Shown here: piece after piece, positions 39,195 to 58,300 of the stretch
Position numbering within the stretch: the stretch's first letter is position 1
How the letters are laid out: every line of letters starts with the position of its first letter
NCBI GenBank assembly: GCA_034509425.1
Contig: JAVTVJ010000015.1
Coordinates: 496,001 to 560,000, forward strand
Reading direction: 5' to 3'
Source: Eopsaltria australis
Taxonomy: Eukaryota; Chordata; Aves; Passeriformes; Petroicidae
DNA length: 64,000 nucleotides
The notes under the pieces: model-generated
Told to the model about the DNA's origin: nothing
Seen by the model: the letters and a program-made list of their open reading frames with translations, nothing else
Databases searched by the model: none
Position numbers and translations under genes: made by a program

Positions 39195-42100
39195 TGTTTC
39201 AGTTTTTGAAATAATGAAATCACAGCTTTTGCTGGGTGAAATGTAATTTCTGCTCTGTCCAGAAATAAAGAAAGCTAACAAACACAGAATACCTTTTAAG
39301 GGTATGTTGGTACTTCAGATATTCTGGGAAATGGTGTCGAAGAATAAACTTGTTTCTAAATCTCATTTGGGTGTTCAATTTCCAGAGCCAGTGCCTTGGG
39401 GTATTCTATGAACAATAATTTAAGTGGAGAACTCTGCATGGCAGAAGAATAGAGTGAACAAAATGCTCTCAAACACACTTTAGTATCTGGCATTAGTGTG
39501 CAATTGGTGCTGCTCCTACCAGGAGGAAATAGTTGTCATAACTGTGTAAAAAGAAGAAATTGCAGCTGTTTAATACACTCTTGCTGGATAAGTAAAGGAC
39601 TCCATTGGGTGGGCTTCATCACATCCATCCCTGCTTTTCAGATTATTAATTCATATATACCTATCAGCATCAGTCAAGCAATAATAAAACATAGCATTTT
39701 CATTTTTTATTAGTCTTTGACAAATATAATATTTTGAGGAACAGTCCAAAATAGAAAAAAACTTATGATGAGGCTCAGAAACTTACTTTTTTTTCTTGTA
39801 CTGTCTGTAGATGAGCATTTCTGAATTACAGCAATCATGAGAAATGTCCCATTTATCTTTTACCTCACGTAAAAGATTTTCATTATAGCTGAGCAAAGAA
39901 TTGTTATTTGATGAGCTTAATCTGGCTGACAGTGCACTGAAAATATATAGTAGTTTATGTTTATGGGAACAATACATATTGAGTGAATAGCTTTCCCACT
40001 TCATTCCATTGTTTGTTCATGTAAATACTTCGCACGTCTTGCAGCAAATGAGATGATGAATAGTTTGAGATGACTGCTAAACTTTGAGGTCATGGCATAC
40101 AGTTTAGGTTCGTCAGCTCTATGCTGTCTTAAGTGAAATACAATGGAAACATAGGATTGGAAAGGGGCACTGCTCTCAGTGTGCAGAAAACTGTCCTCTA
40201 GACACTTTCAACTGGATTTTAGTCCTCCTTTTTTCTGTTGAAGAAACACGAATTGCCACCATCAAATGAAATATATTAGACTGGACACACAGGAGCAAGC
40301 CAGCCACTGGAAATATTTGAAAACAGTATCTTTACAGATTCATGACTCTTGTTGTTCCCAGATTTATTTCTGAGCTGTGAATTCATCCTCATTCCTGCCA
40401 TTCACAGGAGATTTGGCAGTGTTTGGGTTAGACAGTGAAAACCAAATGTGTCTTGCTGTGATACCAGTAAAAGAGGAAGGGGCTCAAATAATTATCTATT
40501 AAAAGAAACAGAAAAAAAATCCAAAACAGAAGGATCAGTCTTAATTAATAGAATTTTACTTCTATTTATCTTAGTAGCTTCTTGTTAAATGTATGCATTT
40601 CTTTGGTAAGTAATTTTCATCATTTAGGTAGCATTTTTTAAACCACTTGGGTGCTAACACACCTTGACCTTGAAATTTCAACTTAATTTTTCTCTGAAAT
40701 TTTAAAGCTTTCATTAAAAAATTGTGGGAAAATTCCCCTTTCCAGAATTTGTGACTTGTTTTATGCAATTTGTTTATATTCCTGGTTCAGCATTTGCATT
40801 AATTAAACATGAACAATAGTGACGCAAGTGAATTTATTTTACTTTATATAGGTATCCAGAATACATTTCCATACAGCATCTGTAGATAATTTGGAAAAAG
40901 AAGCATAAAACAAATATGTGACTCCAATGATTATTTCCACATCAAAAATTTGGCAGTACTTGCCAAATCTGATTGTCCGGAAATTTAGGTTCATCTTTTT
41001 CAAGTTCTTAAGGCTTTAATACATGAAAATGGATCCTTTTGTTTCATTGCCTTTAGAAATTCTATTTTCTGTAAAACTGCAAAGGATAATTACAATTGAA
41101 GTTCTTGTCTAATTATTGGACTTTGGGAGCTTTCAGAGAAACACTAAATATCAAAGACTCAAGAGAAACACTGAGGAAGATGTGCTTCCTTCACTGCGCA
41201 ACAGGGTACTGAAATGGAGGCCCTTTGTTAGCAGCTGAAGCTACAAATTATGGAAGGAGCAATATAAAACCAGAAAAGGTCCTTTCTTGAATCAGTGTTG
41301 TAGGAAGATCTTTCACCTTTAACTGGTAAGGATTTTGGGAAGCGTGAGGCAGATAGCTGTTAAAATGAAATAAAATTAACTGATGCAGAAGGAAATACAC
41401 TTCAGCTCAGATTGCATTTTGTTTCTCTTTAAATTTTGAAAGCTGTGGTGATTTCCAAAATTAAAACAATGTATGATGAACTGCTGGTCTCGGTATGATA
41501 CATATGGTCTCCTGCAAGTCCGGCAAACACATAGTCTCTTCCTTTAATGGTGATGACACTGCAGTAGCTATACTTGTGGCTGAAATTATATGGAAATATT
41601 ACTATACAATTTTTTTCTTGTAATACATGAATGGTATTATATCTGTACTCTTTCAAAATATAACATTCTCTTATTAAAATTAATACATCATTTCATTGAA
41701 ACAGCATTCTAAACCTTGCTGTCTCATCATTTATCTTCAGAAGTTTTGGTAGTTTTCTGATGTCTTTAATTTATGGCCATTCCTATGTTGTATTAGTTAA
41801 TTCTCTTTCTTACCTAAAGACCCTTTTCAGGTCTTGCACATTTAGAGAGTAATGCTCTCTTATTAATGGACTCACACAAAAAGCCTTTTTAAGACAGCAC
41901 TAAAAGAATCCTAGTTGATTGTACTGCTCTTGTGTGTTACCAAATTTAGATTGTTACTGGCAGCAAATTAGACATTACTTGGTCGAGTTCCCATGCAGTT
42001 CCAATTAATTATTATAAAATGAAGAATGAAAAGGAAAAAACCAACCCTCTCTTTAATCATGACTACTACAAACACTAACTGTAACCTCTTGTTTAGAAAC

Positions 42101-45100
42101 AAGATGCATGAAATTCTGAATATCCTTGTCCCTAATAATGGTGCTCTTAATGTAGTTGTTATGAAAGTATAATGACAGAGCTCTCTTTAATAATAATATG
42201 AAAATAAAAGTAAATAATGTTTTGTTGTTCCATTAAGCATGCATAAGAATGCAAATGCAGAATTTCTTAGAAACACTTAAACCTGTTGTAAATATGGTAA
42301 TATCTGAATTTTTTCTGGGCCAAGTCTGTATTAGAAAGCAAAATCATCTGTATTCAAATTTAGTTGACTCTTATAAAATTCTCATTCAAGGACATTTCAC
42401 ATTGCTAGGCTGGGATAAAAGGATTTTGATCTAATTATGAATAATGACCTTTAAGTTTTTTTGATAAGGTCAACTGAAGTGTACTTAGGCTTGGTCCTTT
42501 ATTCAAGTCCTATCTGCCCAGGGAACATGAAGCTAGTGCCTTCCCTCTGGGCTGGAGGATGTTGGTGGTGAGCAGGGCAGGTCCTTGCTGGCCAGTGTCT
42601 GTCCCAGTGCCAGTCAGTAATTTCTTAGGCTTTTCCATTTCCATTTCCGTTTTCTGTATGTTATTCACCTAAAAGGGTCAACCTACTCACCTTAGTAGTG
42701 TCAGTATTGGAAGCTTGGCTGCCAGACTCAGGGGCAAACTGTCAATAATCTAATGGCTGAAAATGGCAGGTATGGAGCCAGTAAAGCATCCAGTTTGGCA
42801 GTTTTACAATGAATTATGCTTTTCTTAACAGTAGAGTTACTTGTAGGGTAGGTAATACTTCCTGTGAAAAAAGACAGAAAGGCTTTTGTCATTTAATTGC
42901 ATTGAAAAACAAAGGTTTTGCTGTTTCACAAAAGGGAACAATTCACTGAGTAATTTGAAATAATTTATTCTGTATTCTATGCTCTAAATTAGGGGGCTAT
43001 ACTGCAGGTAACTGTGCCCTGACACAAGCTGTCTTTTCCCTTTGCTATGGTGTCACAGTAGGAATAATGGCCTAAAATGCAGATCAGAACTTGTTTGAGA
43101 GCCTCCTGAGTGACAGGTCCCTTTCAACATGTCATTGAGATTTTCTGAGGATCTGAAAAGGCTTTTCAGATAAATCACAACCAAAAGGGCATCTCATCCA
43201 AGTATAAAATAATTATAATAATTATCTCTTTCCTCATGAGATTATAGGGCTGCAGCTACATTAGCAAACAGTTTATCCCTACAGAAGTGATTTTGTGGAC
43301 TCAAACTGTTGTTGCTGAGGGCATGATGTCCACATGATATTAATTTAGTGGAGGAGGTTCTTTTTGACTAGCCCTTGTGTCCTGAACTGAACACCCCTAA
43401 AATGTAGGAATGCATTAGGTGCACTCTCAGTCTTATCTTATGCTTAATTTTCATCTAAAAGGGATTAATTTGCTGTGAATCATTCCAGAATCATTTCGTG
43501 ATGTGATCCAGACCATAGCAAATGGCAACAATTTGAAAATTTGTTTGAAAATCAAACTCCAGCTCCAAACTGAACTGCTGACATAAAAGCATCTCGTAAG
43601 AGTCCAAGGAACTAGAGGAACAAAACACTATCTATTGATTTGTTTTGTCATTCATTCTCCCGTTGTAGTCTACCCACAAGTCTCAAACTGCATATCATGC
43701 AGCGGGAAGCTGGGTATAGAACTTTTAAGAAGCACTGGTTATGACTGGTTATTTAATGAGCTCCTGGCCATATTAAAATGCTGTTGCAAGGCAGGCATAG
43801 TACATGCCAAAGAGAATGCATTATTTCTTGAGGCAGACTCACTTGGATGATAATCAGGGTTGAAGTTCCATACGACTTACATAGCTGCTATTACCCTTCA
43901 AAAGGAGATATTTGAAAAGGGGGTGGCAAACTGATTCGATTTTTCAAGGAAAACTGAGTGCCATTTAGATACTTCAGCTATCATTTCTGTTTTCAGTATG
44001 AGCTGGTATTAATAACATCTTATTGTTTTAGAATACTGACAAGGAAGTGGAGACTGAGAGTCAAAATTGTCTAGCATATTGGGTGATTCTCAAGATAACA
44101 TTAGTATTATAGTCTGTGCAACAGATTAGATAAAGTGCCTGGGCCAAAACCCCACAAATATTTGATAAAGACCTTACAGAGGGAAAAAAAGCCATTTTTT
44201 TGTTTCTATGAAAATTCATATTTTCTGCTGTGTATAAGGCTCTGTATCTGGATTAACTGCTGGACTTAACGTTCTACTTCCCAGCTGGTAGCTGAAGGCT
44301 GTTTGTGCAGTCTGGATGCCTTTCTTTAGCATCTCTCAGAGTGAAAAAAAGTCTCTTCCAGTGCATCTGCTCAGGAATAAAGATTTGCATTATGTACCAG
44401 ATCCATATTTTGGAAGAGTCTGGTCTAACTTTGATCTCGCTTCTTTTTTCTCTGAAAGTGGTGCCTGTGGTGGCTGTGACAAATGAGCATGTGTTAGGAC
44501 TTGACATTAAAAGAGTGGAGGAACATGTTCCAACTGCGTTTCAACTAGGTTAACTCCCAATTGACAACTCTACTGTCTTCTTAGTGTGTTATGTCAGCTG
44601 TTAGAGCTATTTTGGTCACTGCACAAGCAAGCCTCATATTTTTCTGTGATTTGAGCAACCTGTCATTTTTATTTACACTTGAACTCTTACTTTCAAGTGT
44701 GGCCCAAAATGTGTAGGAGTAGGGTAAAAAACATAGATTAGGCTCAGACCTACTATTATTTGTCAGAAGTGCGACTGTGCCTATTGACAGATATAATTGT
44801 CATGAAAATAGCAGGGGAGAACTTAGTCTGAGTTCTGCTTCCCTGTTCATCTGCAGAGGTCTCTCACAGTGTTATTTGCCAGAAGAATTCTTCAGCAAAA
44901 CAAAATTTAACTCTCGGTTGGATATGCATGCAATAGAGTCTGAACATACAAATTTTAAGTCTGGCAAGATTGTGTAATACAATGATGGCCATCATCCGTG
45001 CTCTTACATCCATGTAAGAATCCAAGAATTAGTCCTCCACTGTTGAATGAAAGACATTATGTTTAAGAAGGTTGTCACTTTAAATAGATCTAATAACAAC

Positions 45101-45784
45101 AGTGACTTTTAAATTCTTGTATCTACATTTTCAAAATACTTCTAATGGTATAGCTTATTCTGTTATCTGAAAATACTTGCACTTGAAAGTACATAGCTTT
45201 TTGGGTTCTACATCTCTACATTTTCTACATATTTTCTGCATTTTCTTTGTTTCTTCTCTTGCAGAAAACAAAACTTCTTCATATCTTGACAATTTTCATG
45301 CTTGCTAGTTTTACATTTCTATGTTTTCAATTTCAAAAACAGAATGACAATACAAAGATTTTAAATTTGAAACATAGGTGATAGAAAAGAGAGTGAGTTG
45401 TAAATAAAGTGACGGAGTCTTGTGGAATAGTCACCCATGCTCGACGGTTTGTCTTTAATTCACTGAAATTAGTCAAAAAGCAGTTTGGGCACTGAATGAT
45501 GCACCAGTATGGTATTGTGACTTTTTGCGTCACCTTAAATTTTATGACACAGAGATGGCAATTATGCCTTGAAGATATTAAAACAATAAGAAGGAATATT
45601 CGTCTTAATCAAATGTTGGTTAGTATAGTCAGGTTTTGGATGGTGCACAATGTAGGTTCAGGTAGTTAGTGAGGATCCTCACAGTTTTTTTTACTGTGAA
45701 ATGCTGTGACTTTAGGGGTTTTTCTGAGGAGGATGAAATTATGTGGAAGAAATCACTTCAGTAAGGCACTTGCAAAGAACTTGC

Positions 45785-45818
45785 TTATAGTTTGAAAAAC
45801 TATAACTGTAAACTATAA
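45785..45818. repeat. 9-bp hairpin with an extra copy of one arm
   Basis: TTATAGTTT (45785-45793) and AAACTATAA (45797-45805) form perfect arms around a GAA loop, and AAACTATAA recurs at 45810-45818. The left arm could pair with either right arm. Confidence 0.85.
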
Positions 45819-46469
45819 ACTACATGGAAAAAACTAGTCCTTGTATTCCTGTACTAGAGAAAAAGAAAGGAATCATGGTATAGATATAGGGACAAGACTC
45901 TGGAATCACAGAGCTAAGTGCCCTGATCCTGGCTGCTGGCAAGGTATCATCTAATGCATTTCTTATCGATATGTTTCTTGCCCACAAAGTGTTTATTGCC
46001 TTTTGATTTCTCTGTTTCCCTTCAGCCTTTCTTTTGCTTCACAAGACAAGCTCTTTAAAACTCCTCCTGTGGTAGAGACTTTATTCCTCTGACTAGAAGA
46101 CTGACCCCATGTTTTTTGTGGGTGGAGTTTCACTTTCATAAGGATGACTGGCCAGACTTGTACAGATTATTCTGAATAAGAGTTTAAGAAACTTCTTACT
46201 TTTCCTTCTGTTGCTTTATTAGAAATATCTAATTTAATAATTTACAAGATTTGCTTTTTTCACAGCCATGTTGTGTCATATTGACACTGATGTGCTCTTG
46301 GTGATCAGCTAATTGTTTTTACATATGTTGTTTCAGATGATGAGTTCTTCAACTTCTAGCAGAAATGCTATTAATCCCTGATACTCCTTTTCAATACTAC
46401 ATGCTGTTACTGCACCTGGATTCACGTTTCTGTTCTTGTAATCCACAAGCTTAATGTAGAAGTTCTGTA

Positions 46470-46860
46470 GTGGCACTGTGGAAAATGCTTTATCTAAAAC
46501 CAGACAAATTATATCTACTTCATTTCTTTGTCTGGAAAATCAGTTATCAAAAAGAGCTGTCAAGTTAGTCTGGTGCGAGCTACCTTTGGTAACACTGCTT
46601 CATTTTATCCTATGTTCTATTTACTTCCCTGTCTTTAATTTATCTTTTTCTTCAAAGCTTTCAAAGCTCTTGCAAACTGAAGAGGTCAGACTAATAGGCT
46701 TACACTTGCCCAGATCATTTTTGTTGCTTTTAAACATGGGCTCTTCAGTTCCCGTTCTCCACTAATATTTGATGCTTTCTCTGCCTTCACAGATTTGGAG
46801 GCTTATCTCTGCCACTGCAATGGCCTTTATGAAATCACAGTACACCTAGTGATTCAGATC
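46470..46860 (-). mobile_element. Ancient CR1/L3-like reverse-transcriptase fragment
   Basis: On the minus strand this resembles the middle of a CR1-type reverse transcriptase, between the YRPVSLTS and DFSKAFD boxes. On the plus strand the blocks are AAATGCTTTATCTAAAACCA followed by GACAAATTATATCTACTTCA, TTTGTCTGGAAAATCAGTTA, AAGTTAGTCTGGTGCGAGC, GAGGTCAGACTAATAGGCTT and ACTTGCCCAGATCATTTTTG. It is heavily decayed with short deletions. An open plus-strand frame across it is a chance by-product and not a gene. Confidence 0.65.
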
Positions 46861-53970
<7,110 letters not shown>

Positions 53971-54879
53971 TAATCGGTATCAAAGAGTGAGTTTTCAATG
54001 GATAGACTTTTACTAATTTACTGAAGGTCTAAGTGTTTCATTGCAGCTTTCAGCATTCTCTGATTTTGTGTCATTTTGTAATGATTGTATAGTTGAAAAG
54101 ATGTTAGAAAAGGTGGCAAAAAAATTAATACTTCTTGTCTCATAAAAGTCGTTATATCTGCAGATATGTATGATGCAAGTAAATTTCTGGAATGAACCCT
54201 AGAAAGAAGCAATTTTTACTAACATGTGTGATGCTTCTGTGTGCAGTTATCTACTAAGACTAACTTCACGGATAATGTGTATTAATGAGGTTGTTTCAAC
54301 ATCAAAAAAAGAGTGCTGCTTTGCAGTGTTGTTTGATTTCTATGCTTCACTCCCAATACCTGACCAGGAACTTTAGTAGCTTGTGAGATTTGTTCCCTCT
54401 TGGTCATGTCAGCCCTTGATATGTATGTACACATACCAGCACAAGCTGTGATGGGTTATTTAATATTGTAAAAAGTTATTTCTTTTGCATGTCTGGTTCT
54501 GTTAACCCTAAAACAAGGAACAAGCTCTCCAGATTCACATACTAATGCCTTCTTATAGGCTAAGAGAACTTAAAATGTGTTCTGCAGTATAATAGGATTT
54601 TGAGCTCCATATCTCATCATCATATAGTGTCTCTTGGCTGTTTATCTGCTTATACAAGAACAGGATAAACTCTAACAACCTGGATAAAGTAAGGGTGGGA
54701 CATGAACATCACCACAAACTAAGGAGTTAAACCCAGAGGAAGTATTCCAAAAAATCCAGTCAGTTAATTTTTCTGGTTACCTGCACATTTTATAGTGTTC
54801 ACTCTGATGACAGGATTTCATGAGCAGGTATTTTTATATATCAAGCTGCTAGATATTTTTCAGCTGTGTGGAGATAACT

Positions 54880-55300
54880 TTCTTCAAAATGCCCCACTGA
54901 TTAAGGACTTCAGGATGCAGAGACTCTTTCTGCAAGCTGCAATTTGTCTGCAGGCAAAACAGAATCTGATGGGGTCCTGCAGGCCACCAAAGACGGGCAT
55001 CATGCCAGACAAAACTGTGTTGACACTCTTTGCTCAGCCTTGTTTGCCCTCCAAACTAGAATATGGATTTCTTCTGTGGCTTCCCTGTTTAATTGTCTAT
55101 TGGAAAAGAACCAAGATATCCTAGTCTGCATTCAGAATTATTTTGCTTTGATGATTTCTCTTTAAACATCCAAAAAGCCAATATCCAGACCATTTTGATT
55201 CCATACACAAGGGCTGGTCAGGCTGTGTTTGCTTCTATGGAATTCAAACTTGTTCCAAAGTATGCTTGCTGCACTTTTTGGAAAACTGATGAATAAAACC
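54880..55300 (+). mobile_element. Decayed non-LTR reverse-transcriptase C-terminal fragment
   Basis: Three plus-strand frames can be read in succession as the end of a non-LTR RT: AKQNLMGS then PDKTVLTLF, then KLEYGFLLWLP, corresponding to the usual LLYG..LW box after the fingers/palm. A frame change gives a CIQNYFALMISL segment (ERVQN.F.R.ILGL-like), and another gives NIQTILIPYTRAG followed by an ASMEFK segment (LRAE.GL.SIE-like). The order of motifs is right and at least two frameshifts are needed, so it is not functional. It does not match the avian CR1 tails seen elsewhere in the window. The call is by motif only. Confidence 0.4.
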
Positions 55301-58300
55301 TATCACCACGTATTTCATAGAAACAAATTATAATCATAAGGACTATTTCAGGAATTAGTGGTTCCTAATTGAAAATAAAAATATCCCCCATCAATCATAG
55401 CTTTTCTGTGCAAGGAAAACTCCAGGAGAACTATACCATTGATTGTCTGGAGAGTGTTTGTCCTTTGATCCTCAGCCATAGAACACAGATAACTCAAAGA
55501 ATATTTAATTTAATTTCTTTAGATAAAAAAAGTGCATGGGCCCCCCTTAAAAATCAGATTATTATCTGTGGAAACTTCTTTAAATTCCTGCAAGCTAACA
55601 AAAATCTCCTTTTTCATTAATTTGTATCTTGTCATGCCTTTAACAAAATATGCGAAGAAATCTTTCAGGGAAAAATACTAAAGAGAAGAATGACTTGAGT
55701 GTTTAATTTGTAGGAGGAGGAATTTCACCTGCTCAATTTCTTTAGGAAAGAAAAGATATTCAGAAGGATGTAGGCTTGTGGATTTAGTAAATCAGCTACA
55801 CTCACTGTATATGGAGGATTTAAAAAAAAAGCAAAAATCAGTGTTATACAGCTCAATTACCATTGATTTCCAAAGATACTGGGAGTTTAAATTTCCATTG
55901 TGTCATAGAAAATCTTCCCCCTGCTCTCATGGCAAAAATGAAGCTAAGGTACATTGAAGGAGAACTTGATGCTGTTCACCTTTGAATGGAGTTTCCAAAT
56001 ACTGAGAAATGTGTGAGTTTTTTCAGCACTAATTACCCCTAGCATCATTAATCTTCATTTATAGAAGTCCTTACTAACATATTGACATGACAAACCCTAA
56101 TGACTTTGAAGGAGGCCCTACAATTCCAAAAATCAATAATCTGCATTTAAAAAAAAAAATCTTTACTTTCCTATTGACTTATTCATATATTCACTAGTTG
56201 CACTAACTTTGAAACCTATCTCTCTTTCAGAAAGCTATGGTTAAAGAAAAGAAAAAGTAAAAGAAGTAAAAGATCATCAGTGTGTGAAAAATTGTTTAAT
56301 GAGCATTCTGCTCTCCAGGCAGACCTCAGAAGAAATATAAACAGATGATTCTGACAGGCCACCTCTAGGCTTGTTGCACTTATTTCAGGGATAGGGCACA
56401 AATGAGAACTCCCAAGTCAGCAGCAAGAAAAACAGAGGCCAAGGCAGGGCATGGGAAATCAGGCTCTGAGGACCAATTGAGCAACAGGTTTACAAGCTGG
56501 GTTTTCAGATTACATCTTTTCAGTATGATGTGTGTGGATGCCAAATCCATCCTTCTTTCTCTTGAGAAGTCTGGTTTGAAGACACTTCTACTCCCATTAT
56601 CTTGACTGATGGTTGATGTTTCATCATTCTGGACAGTAAGTCCAAGAGCTAAGAATGTTAAACAGTGTTTAAAACAACACAAAGCTTGCTTTTTCTTTTT
56701 TCCTGCACACAGGATTATGAGTTCTTCAGCGTGATTCCTGGCTGTGTACATACTTATAGTCCATTTCTCCTGTCTTCTGTAGAAAAACCCCTGTAACTCT
56801 CCTTTGTTTTTTTCATTTTGCTGTGGACCCTGATGCGTGCCTTACCTGAGCACGTGCACCTGAGAATCAGCTCACAGTACCAGAAGCATTTGTGCTGCAG
56901 TAGCTACATATGAGGAGAGAGGCATATCAATCTCCAAAAGGATGTTGTCAAGTGTATGAGTCAAAAAACTGAAAAAGACTAATCCTCATCCTCCTACACA
57001 TTGCTAGCCCTTGGAAAACAAACAAACCTGTACAAACATATAGTGTTTGCTGGCAGATACAGCAGGCAGGCATCAGTTCAGCATCACTGCCTCTTTGCTA
57101 TTTCTGTCATAGGGAGCATGAATTGATTTGCTGACCATTGCATCACAGGTGTTGGACTGGTCCTTTTGAGAAAAAAATGTACTGATACCCTCTTAAAAGC
57201 ACTCCTTTCTAGACAAGAGGCTACTGTGACACAAAATTTCTACCCTAAAAGGAAAAACTCTTTCAAAATACATAATTCTGTGAACTTCTTGTGATCACTA
57301 AGGTTTTTTACATTGATAATGCAATAAAATATTCTAATTCAATGAAGAGTGCTTTTGAATCTAAACATAGTTTAATATTTCTCAAAATACCAAACAATAA
57401 ATTCAACATTAATTTTAAATCCTGGGGAAAAAAAAGTAATTTAAAAATATGGCTAATGATAAATGCTTGCAGTTCAGAAGGAATTAGTTATGGAACCATG
57501 GATTTACATTTATCCTTTCTGCTGAGGATTTTACATCATGTAGAAGACAGCATTCATAATGCAGAAATAGAGGGTATTTGTATTCAATTTTAAAAACAGA
57601 AAGTAACCTCAGTGCAGAGGACAGAAACCAGATATAAGACATCTCTTCTTTCAACTAAGAAATCACTAGAGAGCTACATGCTCCTTCTTGTTTTCCTTCT
57701 GAGTGAACCTGATTGGAGGAAATGCCATTCTTTGGGGACATCAGGTACGTGGTTTGAACTGAGAGCTACAGGGGGCACCAAATTCAGGTCTCCCAGTTCC
57801 ACTATGTTGGCTCTAATATAAAGCAGATGCAGTACTGTCTTTTCCTCAGTTTGTACTTCTTTGAAGTACCTGTACTGTAGCGTTTGGTGAGGGATCTGAC
57901 CCTGTGGGTAAATTGTATGTTTTGAAAATGCACCTTCTGGTTGTGTGGACCTGTCAAAAGACGGAAGAGTTGTTCTGCATATTCCCAGGCTCTTTACTGG
58001 AATTAGAAAATAAAAGAAGTCTAATATTTAAATGAGGGAAGTTGCAGGCATGCAGAGGAATATGTGTGATGCCTTAGGAGCTACCAGGTGGGGCTGGAAA
58101 CTGTGAGTAGGGTCTGTCAAAATATTAGAAGGACACATCCACTCATGTATTTTTGTTCTGTTAGTCCTACTTCATCTCTTGTAGAAGTTTGGCCCAGAGA
58201 CAGATTCTTTTAAATGAGAATGCTTTCTGTGCAGCTTTCACTAACTTAATTCCAAGTGTAATTAATGTTTAAATATAGAAACAAAGGAGGATGATAGCTA

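Larger units (their letters stand above)
34316..46469. other. Unclassified intron; possible conserved element near 36.5-37.0 kb
   Basis: No exon or clear mobile element was seen in 12 kb. A TAAT/TTAAT-rich section at about 36540-37030 has the look of vertebrate conserved non-coding DNA, and a GC-richer patch with few CpG sits at 37.8-38.0 kb. Confidence 0.5.

Noticed and set aside
46478..46765. 95-codon plus-strand frame as a gene
   Set aside because: The underlying DNA matches a CR1-type reverse transcriptase in the opposite strand.
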